Positions 42,254 through 51,052 of a DNA stretch of 64,000 bases are shown in pieces (the stretch's first letter is position 1; every line of letters begins with the position of its first letter). Location of the stretch: contig JAFVQJ010000012.1 of assembly GCA_017504945.1 (NCBI GenBank), positions 1-64,000 of the forward strand, written 5' to 3'. The position numbers were made by a program, and so were the translations under genes. The notes under the pieces were generated by a model. It did no database searches. It had not been told where the DNA came from and saw only the letters and a list, made by a program, of their open reading frames with translations. This DNA is from Clostridia bacterium (lineage in GTDB: Bacteria; Bacillota; Clostridia; Oscillospirales; RGIG5299).

Positions 42254-43162
42254 TCAGTATTCAATAAGACTGCCCGTAATATCCGAGGGCTTCAAATTGT
42301 TTTTCTCAAAATATTCGGCAAGCTCGTTTACTATCGAGTAGGCGGCGTAGGGATCTGCAAGATTTGCGCTTCCCACCGACACAGCCGTCGCACCGGCTAT
42401 CATCATCTCAACAGCGTCCTCGGCAGTCGTAATTCCGCCCATTCCTATAATGGGAAGCTTTACCGCCTTGTAAACGTCCCTTACCATTCTCACCGCAACG
42501 GGAAAAACGGCAGGTCCCGAAAGACCGCCCGTGTTGTTTTTCAAAATCGGACGCCGCGTATTTATATTTATTCTCATACCCAGAAGAGTGTTTATAAGCG
42601 AAATGCAATCCGCTCCCGCGCTCTCTGCCGCTCTTGCGATATCGGCAACCGAGGTCACGTTAGGCGAAAGCTTAACGATAACGGGCTTTTTGGTGCTTTT
42701 TCTCACAAGCGAGGTTATCTCCGAAACGGCGTCGCAGCTCACGCCGAACGCCATACCTCCCGAAGCAACGTTGGGGCAGGAAACGTTAAGCTCTATCATA
42801 TCGACTTCCGTTTCGTCAAGTATCTCCGCCATTTTTGCAAATTCCGAAACGGTCTTACCCGCAATATTTGCAATAACGGTAGCTCCAACCTCCTTCATAA
42901 AGGGAAGCTCGTATTTCACGAAATCCTCAATGCCGGGGTTTTGAAGTCCCACCGAGTTAAGAAGTCCCATAGGGGTTTCGGTTATTCTCGGTGCGTCGTT
43001 TCCGAGCCTCTTCTGATAGGTAAGACCCTTCGAGGAAACTGCGCCGAGCTCCGAAATGGGATAAAACTCGTTATATTCTCTTCCGAAGGCAAAGCAACCC
43101 GAGGCAACGGTTACGGGATTTTTAAGGGTTACTCCCGCAATATTTACCGACATATCGACCAT
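42254..43162 (-). CDS. pyrD: Dihydroorotate dehydrogenase B, catalytic subunit
   Basis: 302 residues. It oxidises dihydroorotate to orotate with FMN. The active-site Cys of class 1 enzymes is in ELNVSCPNVASGGMAFG (about 123-139). FMN-binding phrases include VASGCFAFGREY near the start and IIGMGGITTAEDA (about 236-248). It abuts pyrK directly, so the two subunits form the NAD-dependent class 1B enzyme. GGAGG inside the pyrK end serves as its ribosome site. Confidence 0.95.
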   Translation of the reverse strand: MVDMSVNIAGVTLKNPVTVASGCFAFGREYNEFYPISELGAVSSKGLTYQKRLGNDAPRITETPMGLLNSVGLQNPGIEDFVKYELPFMKEVGATVIANIAGKTVSEFAKMAEILDETEVDMIELNVSCPNVASGGMAFGVSCDAVSEITSLVRKSTKKPVIVKLSPNVTSVADIARAAESAGADCISLINTLLGMRININTRRPILKNNTGGLSGPAVFPVAVRMVRDVYKAVKLPIIGMGGITTAEDAVEMMIAGATAVSVGSANLADPYAAYSIVNELAEYFEKNNLKPSDITGSLIEY

Positions 43163-43930
43163 TTAAAAAACCTCCTTGCCCTTAAAAACGGGGCCGTGCT
43201 TGCAGACCGTCAGATTTTCGGTGGTATCCGCCACCTTAACGGGCGTTACGCAACAGAGGCAGGCGCCGAGTCCGCAGCCCATTCTCTCCTCAAGAGATAC
43301 CTCGCAGTCGATTCCGTTTTCCTTGCATATTTCATAAACGCCCTTAAGCATCGCCATAGGTCCGCAGGCAAAAACCGCGTCGGGCTTATCCCCTTCCAAA
43401 AGCTCCTTGAATTTATCGGTAACAAATCCCTTTGAGCCGTAGCTTCCGTCGTCTGTAACGACGTGAGTTTCCGCTCCCGTAAAGGCAAAATCCTTATCCG
43501 CCGCAACGAAAGCCCTGCTCTTAAAGCCGAGTATTACCTTTGAATTGCCCTTATATTCCCTTGCCGCCATATAAAGCGGGAAAATTCCTATACCGCCGCC
43601 GATCAGCCAGACCTTTTTTCCGCTGTATTCCGAAAGCGAATACCCTATTCCCAAGGGGCCGAGCACGTTAAGCAGCGTTCCCGCCGACATTTCCGAAAGC
43701 GCCTTGGTGCCCTTTCCGCGCACCTCGAAAATAACCGTTACAACGGCGCCCTCAACGTTATATATGCTGATGGGACGTCTTAAGAAAAGCGCCTCCGAGC
43801 ATTTAATATGAACGAACTGACCGCATTTTGCATTTTTCGCAATGCTTTCGCTTTCAAAGGAAAGCAAGAAAAGACCGTCGCGAAGCTCGCGGATCTCAAC
43901 TATCGGAGCAATATCAACAAATTTATCCAT
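43163..43930 (-). CDS. pyrK: Dihydroorotate dehydrogenase B, electron-transfer subunit
   Basis: 255 residues. It passes electrons from PyrD to NAD through FAD and a [2Fe-2S] cluster. The FAD site has LRRPISIYNVEG (about 50-61), and the NAD domain has WLIGGGIGIFPLYMAA. The cluster ligands are in the C-terminal MGCGLGACLCC (about 217-227) plus the later Cys of TVCKHGPVF. It follows pyrF by 10 bases and is contiguous with pyrD. Confidence 0.95.
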   Translation of the reverse strand: MDKFVDIAPIVEIRELRDGLFLLSFESESIAKNAKCGQFVHIKCSEALFLRRPISIYNVEGAVVTVIFEVRGKGTKALSEMSAGTLLNVLGPLGIGYSLSEYSGKKVWLIGGGIGIFPLYMAAREYKGNSKVILGFKSRAFVAADKDFAFTGAETHVVTDDGSYGSKGFVTDKFKELLEGDKPDAVFACGPMAMLKGVYEICKENGIDCEVSLEERMGCGLGACLCCVTPVKVADTTENLTVCKHGPVFKGKEVF

Positions 43931-43940
43931 AGCGCACCTC

Positions 43941-44798
43941 TTATCTTACGGTATTGAGCTCATCTCTCATGCGAACAACTTCTTTTCTTGCCGCCTCGGC
44001 GTACTTTTTCTCGTCGCCCTCTTTTTTGTAGGCAAGCATTACCGCACGCGAGGAGTTTACAACAGAGCCGAAGCCGTTTTTATCAAATCCGCCTCTCACG
44101 CCCTCTGCGCCGCCGCCCTGGAAGCCGTAGCCGGGAACGAGGAAGAATATCTCACCGTAATTTTTTCTCATCGAGGCAAGCTGCTCGGGATAGGTCGCGC
44201 CCACCACGGCGCCGATTCTCGAGTAGCCGTATTTGCCAACCGTTTCGCTTCCCCATTTGGTAAGAAGCTCCATCATCTTTTCGCATATCATCTCGCCGCT
44301 CTCAAGCTTCAGATCCTGAAGCTCACCGGAGGAGGGGTTAGAGGTCTTTGCCAAAACGAAAATATCCTTATCATAGGCTACCGCTTTGTCAAGGAAGGGC
44401 TTTACGCCGTCAATTCCGAGATATCCGTTTACGGTAAGAGCGTCGGCGCTTCCCTTTTCGCCCAGATACGCCTCCGCGTAGGCACCCGCGGTAGAGCCTA
44501 TATCGTTTCTCTTGCCGTCGGCAATTATATAAAGACCCTTTTCCTTTGCATACGCCGCAGTTTTTTCATAAACCTCAATGCCCTTGCTTCCGAATATCTC
44601 GTAATATGCAAGCTGGGGCTTTATTGCGGCAACTACGTCTGCAAAGCTGTCGATAAGATTTAAGTTAAACTCAAGGATAGCGTCGGTCACAAGCTCGTGC
44701 TTCTCCTTTAAAAACGCGGGAATATAATCCACAACGGGATCAAGTCCTATAACCGAGGGATTGTTTTTCTTTTCGATAAGTGATATAAGTCTGTCCAT
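43941..44798 (-). CDS. pyrF: Orotidine 5'-phosphate decarboxylase, type 2
   Basis: 285 residues, longer than the E. coli form and typical of the type 2 subfamily. Motifs: SVIGLDPVVDYIP near the N-terminus, the catalytic Lys/Asp cluster in IADGKRNDIGSTAGAYAEA (about 93-111), and the phosphate loop in FLVPGYGFQGGGAEGV (about 218-233). It converts OMP to UMP. It lies 11 bases after pyrC and 10 before pyrK. pyrB and pyrE are not in this window. Confidence 0.95.
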   Translation of the reverse strand: MDRLISLIEKKNNPSVIGLDPVVDYIPAFLKEKHELVTDAILEFNLNLIDSFADVVAAIKPQLAYYEIFGSKGIEVYEKTAAYAKEKGLYIIADGKRNDIGSTAGAYAEAYLGEKGSADALTVNGYLGIDGVKPFLDKAVAYDKDIFVLAKTSNPSSGELQDLKLESGEMICEKMMELLTKWGSETVGKYGYSRIGAVVGATYPEQLASMRKNYGEIFFLVPGYGFQGGGAEGVRGGFDKNGFGSVVNSSRAVMLAYKKEGDEKKYAEAARKEVVRMRDELNTVR

Positions 44799-44809
44799 TT
44801 CGCTTCTCC

Positions 44810-46003
44810 TTAGTTAATTTCAGAATAAATTATCTTTCCGTTTACTGCCGTCAATACCACTCTGCCAAGCAGCTTCTTTTCCACAAAGGGCGAGTTTTTC
44901 GATCTCGACCTTATCTCGTCCTCCGTGTAGATAAACTCTTTATCAAGATCTAAAAGCACTATATCGGCGGGATATCCGGCTTCAAGCCTTCCGCCCCTTG
45001 CTCCCACTATCTCGTAGGGACGCACCGCCATTTTGTAAATAAGCTCCGAAAGAGTGAGCCTTCCTTCTTTTACGAGGTAGGTATAACCTGCCGAAAAAGC
45101 AGTTTCAAAGCCCAAAATACCGTTCGGCGCTGCGGCAAACTCTCTTGCCTTTTCCTCCTTGGCGTGAGGAGCGTGGTCGGTGGATATAACGTCGAGCGTT
45201 CCGTCCTTAAGACCTTCAATTATCGCCTCTCTGTCCTTTTCCGAGCGAAGAGGCGGATTCATTTTGAAGTTGGTATTGCCGTTTACAGCATCCTCGTTAA
45301 AGCAAAAGTAATGAGGACAGGTCTCTGCGGTAACGTGCGCGCCCTTTTTCTTCGCCTCTCTTATTATTTGTACACCCTTCTCGGTGCTGACGTGTGCAAT
45401 ATGAAGCCTTGCGCCCGTTTTGAGTGAGGTCTCGCAGTCGCGCGCTATCATTGCCTCCTCCGATTCGGGCGTGACCTTGCCGTTTATGTTAAGCGAGGGC
45501 GTTTCGCAGTGAGAGATGAAAAAGCTGCCCTCTTTATCTGCATTTACTATCGCCTCTCTTGCAATACCGTCGTTTACAACGGGATATCCGTCGTCCGAAA
45601 AGGCGGCGGCACCCGCCTTGATAAGAGCGGCGCAATCGGTAAGCTCGCTTCCCTTCTGACCAACCGTTGCCGCGGCAACGGGAAGCACCTTAACTCCAAG
45701 CCCCTCTGCCTTTTCCAAAACGTATTTCAGAGTTTTTTCGTTATCTGTAACGGGGCTTGTGTTAGGCATCGGCATAACTGCGGTAAAGCCGCCCTTTGCC
45801 GCCGCGGCAAGACCGGTTACAATATCCTCCTTGTGAGTATATCCCGGATCGCGCAAATGACAGTGCATATCGAGAAATCCGTACGAGGCGGTAAGACCGC
45901 CGCAGTCAATTATCCCGCCGTCGTATTCGCCGTCGGTTATAACGCCGTTTTTAACGGCTATGTCGGTCAATTTTCCGTTTACAGTGCAGTTTTTAAAAAG
46001 CAT
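44810..46003 (-). CDS. pyrC: Dihydroorotase
   Basis: 397 residues, class I. Zinc ligands: DMHCHLRDPGYTHKED (about 47-62, HxH plus the family signature RDPG), a later His in ISHCETPS and HIAHVST, and the catalytic Asp in STDHAPHAKEEK (about 275-286). It cyclises carbamoyl aspartate to dihydroorotate in pyrimidine synthesis. It is the first gene of the long minus-strand run, behind the promoter at 46044-46073. The leader is short and shows no PyrR attenuator, so pyrimidine control may act elsewhere. Confidence 0.95.
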   Translation of the reverse strand: MLFKNCTVNGKLTDIAVKNGVITDGEYDGGIIDCGGLTASYGFLDMHCHLRDPGYTHKEDIVTGLAAAAKGGFTAVMPMPNTSPVTDNEKTLKYVLEKAEGLGVKVLPVAAATVGQKGSELTDCAALIKAGAAAFSDDGYPVVNDGIAREAIVNADKEGSFFISHCETPSLNINGKVTPESEEAMIARDCETSLKTGARLHIAHVSTEKGVQIIREAKKKGAHVTAETCPHYFCFNEDAVNGNTNFKMNPPLRSEKDREAIIEGLKDGTLDVISTDHAPHAKEEKAREFAAAPNGILGFETAFSAGYTYLVKEGRLTLSELIYKMAVRPYEIVGARGGRLEAGYPADIVLLDLDKEFIYTEDEIRSRSKNSPFVEKKLLGRVVLTAVNGKIIYSEIN

Positions 46004-46043
46004 AGTTACACCTTTATATAATAAATTATAATAAGCTTATTAT

Positions 46044-46073
46044 ATTATATCAAATATTCCATTGCTGTGTCTA
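46044..46073 (-). promoter_or_regulatory. Promoter of the pyr-hprK-dnaE operon
   Basis: On the minus strand: TAGACA (46073-46068), 18 bases, TATAAT (46049-46044). It is the only good promoter seen upstream of the ten-gene run to 34166. Confidence 0.6.
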
Positions 46074-46098
46074 TATTTAATTATAAAAAATAAAAGAA

Positions 46099-46126
46099 AA
46101 ACAGTCGCGTTTTTAAGCGCGACTGC
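46099..46126 (-). terminator. Terminator of maf
   Basis: On the minus strand AGTCGCG pairs with CGCGACT around CTTAAAAA, followed by GTTTTTCTTTT. It separates maf from the pyr operon. Confidence 0.85.
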
Positions 46127-46128
46127 TC

Positions 46129-46698
46129 TCAAAGCGTTTTAATCTCGTTATAAACTCTCGAAACGGGAAATCCCACCACGTTGTTGAAATCGCCGTTTAC
46201 CGACTCAACGTAGGCGGAAAACACTCCTTGAATCGCATAGCTTCCCGCCTTATCGGCATATTCTCCGAGGTCAAGATAGCCGTTTATCTCCCTTTCCGAA
46301 AGACTTTTAAAGGTAACCTCTGTCTTTTCAAAAAAGCCTTTTATCTCTTTTTTGCCGTTTTTAAGATATATAAGCGTTACTCCCGTCAGCACGCGGTGCG
46401 TTTTTCCCGAAAGCGAGGCAAGAGTTGCAAAGGCGTCGGCTCTGTCACGCGGCTTTCCGAGGATCTTCTCTCCCAATACCACGACGGTATCGGAGCCGAT
46501 AACCACCTCATCCTCAAAAACGCCCCTTTTTGCCGCCGCAGCCTCCGCCTTTTTTCGCGAGATCTCGCAAACGGCAAGCTCGGGCGAGCTTACCGAAACG
46601 TTCTCGTCGGTATCTGCCGAAATACACTCAAAGGGAATATTCAAAAGCTTTATAAGTTCTCTCCTTCTCGGAGATCTCGATGCAAGTATCAGCTTCAC
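46129..46698 (-). CDS. maf: Maf family nucleoside triphosphate pyrophosphatase
   Basis: About 189 residues. Start GTG 46698 is chosen because AAAGGAG lies eight bases before it; the GTG at 46707 overlaps that site. Motifs: LILASRSPRRREL (3-15), the catalytic GSDTVVVLG region (about 69-77), KPRDRADAF, and YADKAGSYAIQG near residue 150. Maf/YhdE enzymes hydrolyse dTTP, UTP or modified nucleotides and are linked to septum control. It is a single gene, terminated at 46099-46126. Confidence 0.92.
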   Translation of the reverse strand: MKLILASRSPRRRELIKLLNIPFECISADTDENVSVSSPELAVCEISRKKAEAAAAKRGVFEDEVVIGSDTVVVLGEKILGKPRDRADAFATLASLSGKTHRVLTGVTLIYLKNGKKEIKGFFEKTEVTFKSLSEREINGYLDLGEYADKAGSYAIQGVFSAYVESVNGDFNNVVGFPVSRVYNEIKTL

Positions 46699-46801
46699 GC
46701 CGCTCACTCCTTTTTAAATATTATAATACCTTTGCTTTTTATTTGCAAGTGATTGTTTTGCTTTGCATTTTGTGTTATACTTTATAAAGGTGATGGTTTA
46801 A

Positions 46802-48454
46802 ATGAAAAAAATATTGCTTATTGCCGTAAATTCGCAGTTTATCCACTCAAATCCCGCGGTTTACAGCTTAAAAAGCTTTTTCGAAAGCAATTTTGATAAG
46901 GGCGACGTTGATATCGTAATAAAGGAATTTACCGTAAACGACGTTTACGGAAATACCGTTTACGAAATTGCAAAAGAAAGACCCGACGCCGTCGCCTTTT
47001 CTCTCTATATCTGGAACACCGACGTCGTAAAGAAGCTCGTTGCCGATATAAAAAGAATATTGCCAAACGCCGTCACCGTTATGGGCGGGCCGGAGGTGCT
47101 TCACGAGCTTTCCCCGTTAAGCGACTTTGCAAGGCAGCTTGACTATATCCTCGAGGGAGAGGGTGAGCTTTCCTTTTCAGAGCTTATAAACAGCGGAAAA
47201 ATATTTGAAAAGCAAGCCGCCACGGCAGTTATTTGCCCCGAAAGAGCGCTTTCTCCAAAGGAGATACCCTTTATCTATACCGACGAAAATATCTCCCTTT
47301 TCAAAAACAGAATAGTCTATTACGAAAGCTCTCGCGGCTGTCCCTTCTCCTGCGCCTACTGCCTCTCGGGAGGCGACCGTTTACCCGTAAGATTTATTCC
47401 TCTTGAAAAGGTCTATGACCATATCGACTTTTTCGTTTCGCACGGCGTTTCGCTCGTCAAATTCGTAGACCGCACCTTCAACTGCAACCCCGAAAGAGCG
47501 AAGAGCATAATCAAAAAAATAGCCTCACTTCCCGAATCCGCCGCCACCTGCTTTCATTTCGAGGTGGGTGCCGACCTTTTCGACAGCGAGCTCATCTCTC
47601 TTATAAAAAGTCTTAAAAGGGGCAGAATTCAGATCGAGGCGGGAATTCAGTCGCTAAACGAAAAAACGCTCGAATGCTCTGCAAGAAAATGTAATAATAA
47701 GCGGCTTTTTGAAAATTTGCGTCAGCTTTCGGAGAGCGGCAACGTAAATATCCACACCGATCTTATAGCGGGACTGCCTTTGGAAGACCTTTCCTCCTTC
47801 AAGAACTCCTTTAACGGCGTCTACTCCCTCAATTCCCATCAGCTTCAGCTCGGCTTTTTAAAGCGGCTTGCGGGCGCTCCTCTTTGCGAAAGCGAGGAAA
47901 AATACGGCATCGTTTACTCCGAAAACGCGCCCTATGAGGTAATTTCCACCTCATCGCTTTGCTACACCGACGTCATTGAGCTGAAGCGCGTTGAGGCAAT
48001 GCTCGAGCGCTATTACAACTCGGGCGGTTTCAAGACCTCCCTTGAAATGCTTATAAAGTGCTTCCCCTCTCCCTACGACCTCTACCTCTCTCTCGCAGAC
48101 TTTTGCGAGCAAAGGGGCGCCCTTTTCACCTCTGTTTCAAGACGCAAGGCATACGACCTTATATTTGAGTTTTCCGCCTGTTATTTTGATGAAAAAGAGC
48201 GAAATTCCTTTGCCGTTTCCTTGCTTTTTGACTATTTTTCAGCTGATAAGTCGGAAATTGCGCCCGAGAGCCTGCGCTTTATTTTAAAGGAGGCAAAGCC
48301 CTTCAAAAACAGCGACTGCGACCTTTTTGCAATTCCTTTGCCGCATGGCTACACCGGCTACGGCATAAGGGAATTCGGCAACGTGCGCTATCTGTTCGAC
48401 TACTCGAAAAGAGACAGCGTAACCGGTCTTTTCAACGTAATTGCCCGCTCTTAA
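46802..48454 (+). CDS. B12-binding-domain radical SAM protein with DUF4080 tail
   Basis: 550 residues. The N-terminal cobalamin-type Rossmann domain (about 1-130, ILLIAVNSQFIHSNPAVYSL, then VTVMGGPEVLHE) is followed by the radical SAM core with its cluster motif CPFSCAYC (about 181-188, CxxxCxxC) and FVDRTFNCN. The C-terminal DUF4080-type region lies beyond about residue 370. Such proteins are predicted anaerobic tRNA- or metabolite-modifying enzymes of unknown substrate. It has its own TTGTTT-17-TATACT promoter and ends at a bidirectional terminator. No partner gene gives a clue. Confidence 0.88.
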   Translation: MKKILLIAVNSQFIHSNPAVYSLKSFFESNFDKGDVDIVIKEFTVNDVYGNTVYEIAKERPDAVAFSLYIWNTDVVKKLVADIKRILPNAVTVMGGPEVLHELSPLSDFARQLDYILEGEGELSFSELINSGKIFEKQAATAVICPERALSPKEIPFIYTDENISLFKNRIVYYESSRGCPFSCAYCLSGGDRLPVRFIPLEKVYDHIDFFVSHGVSLVKFVDRTFNCNPERAKSIIKKIASLPESAATCFHFEVGADLFDSELISLIKSLKRGRIQIEAGIQSLNEKTLECSARKCNNKRLFENLRQLSESGNVNIHTDLIAGLPLEDLSSFKNSFNGVYSLNSHQLQLGFLKRLAGAPLCESEEKYGIVYSENAPYEVISTSSLCYTDVIELKRVEAMLERYYNSGGFKTSLEMLIKCFPSPYDLYLSLADFCEQRGALFTSVSRRKAYDLIFEFSACYFDEKERNSFAVSLLFDYFSADKSEIAPESLRFILKEAKPFKNSDCDLFAIPLPHGYTGYGIREFGNVRYLFDYSKRDSVTGLFNVIARS

Positions 48455-48462
48455 ATAAAAAT

Positions 48463-48491
48463 AAAAAACCGCCGATATCGGCGGTTTTATT
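48463..48491. terminator. Bidirectional terminator
   Basis: AAAACCGCCGAT and ATCGGCGGTTTT form a perfect palindrome between the radical SAM gene and the convergent Na/Pi cotransporter. Confidence 0.92.
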
Positions 48492-48492
48492 T

Positions 48493-50247
48493 TTATTCTC
48501 CCTTTATGAGATGGTACTTTTCTTTGTATTCCTCAAAATTCTTCCGGAAGGTAGGCTCAAGACCCTGCTTGATCTCGTTAAGATATCCGTGGGTGTCGAA
48601 AGCCGAATCCTTTATCTGAATTATAGCAACCGCAATGTTTGAGCAATGGTCGGAAACACGCGAGAAATTGGTAAGAAGGTCGGAAAGAATAAATCCGAGC
48701 TCTATCGTGCAGCTTCCGTTGGTAAGCCTTATGATATGGCGGTTTTTCGATTCCGAAATAAGTCCGTCTATAACCTGCTCAAGCGGCTCGACCTTCATTG
48801 CAAGCTCGCTGTCGTTTTTATTAAACGCCTCCATGGTTATTTCAACTATTTCGTTTACCGCCTTAACGACCACGTCAAGATCAGCCATAGCGCTTTCCGA
48901 GAAGGATATCTGCTTATCGTGCATCTCGGTTGCGAGCTTCTGAATATTAACTGCATGGTCGCCTATTCTTTCGAAATCGCCTATCGTGTGGAGCAGCTCC
49001 GAAACGTCGTTGCTCTCTGTTTCCGAAAGCTCGTAACTGCTTAATTTTACGAGATATGTGCCGAGCTTATCCTCATACTGATCTATCTTTTCCTCGATCT
49101 CGGTAATTTCATCTGAAAGCTTGGGATTATACTCTTTAAAAAGATCGATAGCTCTTGTGAGATTTCCCTTTGCAAGCTCTGCCATCTTTTTGGTAACGTT
49201 TCGGCTTTCCGCAATGGCAAATGCGGGCGAGCGCATAAGACGCTCATCGAGCACCTCATAGCTCTCCTCCGTCTTTTTATTCTTAATAACGACGTTTGCA
49301 AACTTAACGAGATATTTCGAGAAGGGCAGCAAAACAATAGTGGTAAATACGTTAAATACCGTGTGAACGATCGCAACACCGACCTCGTCGATGGTTCCCG
49401 AAAGGAATCCGAGCGGATAAAATGCGTTGATTCCGTAAAGAAGGATAAGACAAATTACCGAGCCGATAACGTTAAACACAATATGTATTACCGCAACGCG
49501 ACGGGCGTTTTTGTTAACGCCGATAGACGAGAGAAGTGCAGTCACACAGGTGCCGATATTGGAGCCCAAAATTATCGGAATAGCCATTCCGAAGGTAATA
49601 TCTCCCGTGCCCGCAAAGGCAAGAACGATACCGACCGTTGCCGCCGAGCTCTGAATTATACCGGTGAACACCGCGCCGACCAAAAGGCCGAGTATGGGGT
49701 TTGTAAAGGCGACCAAAATGTTTTGGAATTCGGGAAGCTCTGCAAGACCCGCTACCGAATCTGACATAAAGCTCATACCGTACATAAGCACCGCAAAGCC
49801 AACGAAAACGCTTCCTATATCAGCCTTTTTGCCCTTGCCGGTCATCATAAGAATAACGCCCAAAATAGCAATAAGCGGCGAGAAGGAGGTGGGCTTGAGC
49901 ATCTTAATAAAGATGTTGTCGCCGTCAATACCGCTCAAGCTGAGAAGCCACGCGGTAAGAGTAGTGCCGATATTCGAGCCCATAATAACGCCCACGGTCT
50001 GTTCAAGAGCCATAATGCCCGAGTTTACCAGACCGACAAGCATAACGGTCATAGCCGAGGAGGACTGTATCGCAACCGTTATTCCCATACCGAGACCGAT
50101 ACTCTTTAAGGGATTTGAGGTCATTTTGCGAAGAGTGCGCTCAAGCTTACCGCCCGCAACCTTTTCAAGACCGCCCGACATTACCGTCATTCCGTAAAGG
50201 AAAAAGGCAAGACCGCCGAGCAACATAAAGAATTGAAAAATATCCAT
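48493..50247 (-). CDS. Na/Pi cotransporter family protein with PhoU domain (first copy)
   Basis: 584 residues. Two inverted-repeat transport halves each carry a QSS motif (VAIQSSSAMTVMLVGLVNSG, then IQSSAATVGIVLAFAGTGD) and a GSNIGT motif (MGSNIGTTLTAW, then LGSNIGTCVTALL), as in NptA/SLC34 sodium-phosphate carriers. After about eight helices a PhoU-like helical domain fills residues about 340-560. In bacteria these proteins move phosphate across the membrane; some export it. It is a single minus-strand gene without a riboswitch, unlike its paralogue at 57309. The two share motifs and length. Confidence 0.9.
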   Translation of the reverse strand: MDIFQFFMLLGGLAFFLYGMTVMSGGLEKVAGGKLERTLRKMTSNPLKSIGLGMGITVAIQSSSAMTVMLVGLVNSGIMALEQTVGVIMGSNIGTTLTAWLLSLSGIDGDNIFIKMLKPTSFSPLIAILGVILMMTGKGKKADIGSVFVGFAVLMYGMSFMSDSVAGLAELPEFQNILVAFTNPILGLLVGAVFTGIIQSSAATVGIVLAFAGTGDITFGMAIPIILGSNIGTCVTALLSSIGVNKNARRVAVIHIVFNVIGSVICLILLYGINAFYPLGFLSGTIDEVGVAIVHTVFNVFTTIVLLPFSKYLVKFANVVIKNKKTEESYEVLDERLMRSPAFAIAESRNVTKKMAELAKGNLTRAIDLFKEYNPKLSDEITEIEEKIDQYEDKLGTYLVKLSSYELSETESNDVSELLHTIGDFERIGDHAVNIQKLATEMHDKQISFSESAMADLDVVVKAVNEIVEITMEAFNKNDSELAMKVEPLEQVIDGLISESKNRHIIRLTNGSCTIELGFILSDLLTNFSRVSDHCSNIAVAIIQIKDSAFDTHGYLNEIKQGLEPTFRKNFEEYKEKYHLIKGE

Positions 50248-50387
50248 ATAATCACTGCTCCGTCGTTTTTCTGAAGTCGCCTAATTTATTATATAATAAA
50301 TTTCGAGCAATTTCAAGTACAGATATTATTTTTCGGCGTTTTTTGCCAAATTTAGCACCTTTTATTTTCTTTTGTCCTTTTTGGCTA

Positions 50388-50416
50388 TTGACCGAATCGG
50401 CATTTAATGGTATATT
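50388..50416 (+). promoter_or_regulatory. Promoter of queT-galU
   Basis: TTGACC (50388-50393), 17 bases, TATATT (50411-50416). Transcription would start near 50423, just before the aptamer. Confidence 0.7.
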
Positions 50417-50432
50417 ATTTACAGGCATTTTA

Positions 50433-50482
50433 CCGGTCGGTTCGCAAAATCCCGACCCTAATAAAAACTACGAACAGGAAGA
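50433..50482 (+). promoter_or_regulatory. preQ1-I riboswitch covering the queT ribosome site
   Basis: Stem GGTCG (50435-50439) pairs with CGACC (50453-50457), the loop is GTTCGCAAAATCC, and the A-rich tail TAATAAAAACTA ends in CGAAC (50471-50475). The tail CGAAC can pair with loop GTTCG (50440-50444) to make the class I pseudoknot. AGGAAG (50476-50481), the ribosome site, directly follows, so ligand binding should block translation of queT. This fits the known role of preQ1-I in controlling queuosine precursor uptake. Confidence 0.85.
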
Positions 50483-50488
50483 ATCAAA

Positions 50489-51052
50489 ATGAAAAGGATC
50501 CGTACCGTCACACTCTGCGGCGTAATTGCCGCGCTCTACGTTGCTCTCACTTGGGCAACGCTTCCGATAGCCTTCTCCCCCGTTCAGCTTCGCATATCCG
50601 AGGCGCTTACCGTCTTGCCCTTTTTCTTTCCCGAGTCGGCGCTCGCTCTCACGGTGGGCTGCTTTATCTCGAATCTCCTCTCGGGCTACGGGGCGCTCGA
50701 CCTTGTTTTCGGTCCCATAGCCACTCTTTTGGGCGGAGTCTTCACCGCGCTTTTCGGCATTTCTTACAGAAAGCGCTTTTCTCACGGCATAAGGAAGGTA
50801 AGATTTTACGAATATCTTCTCGCCTCGTTTCCGCCCGTGCTTTTCAACAGCGCAATAATTCCCGCGGTAATCGCATTTTCCGCCACAGAGGGAAACGGCT
50901 TTTTTGCCGCATATACAGCGGCTCTCCTTCCCTTTTTTGCGTCCGAGGCGGCGTCCTGCTTTATCCTCGGAATACCGCTTTGCTTTATTCTCAACAAATA
51001 TTCGTTTATAGATTTCATAAAAGGTAAACAACCGAAAGGAAGACAGCTATGA
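50489..51052 (+). CDS. queT: QueT-family queuosine precursor transporter
   Basis: 187 residues with about five transmembrane helices and the QueT start (TLCGVIAALYVALTWATLPI, then VQLRISEALTVLPFFFPE). It is the substrate-binding (S) component of an ECF importer for a queuosine precursor such as preQ1. The upstream preQ1-I riboswitch independently supports the assignment. The ECF A and T subunits are not nearby, so it probably shares a general energising module. Its stop overlaps galU by four bases (ATGA). Confidence 0.93.
   Translation: MKRIRTVTLCGVIAALYVALTWATLPIAFSPVQLRISEALTVLPFFFPESALALTVGCFISNLLSGYGALDLVFGPIATLLGGVFTALFGISYRKRFSHGIRKVRFYEYLLASFPPVLFNSAIIPAVIAFSATEGNGFFAAYTAALLPFFASEAASCFILGIPLCFILNKYSFIDFIKGKQPKGRQL

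Noticed and set aside
50435-50460. GGTTCGCAAAATCC looked like a tRNA T-arm
   Set aside because: There is no acceptor, D or anticodon arm, and the bases fit a preQ1-I aptamer before queT.
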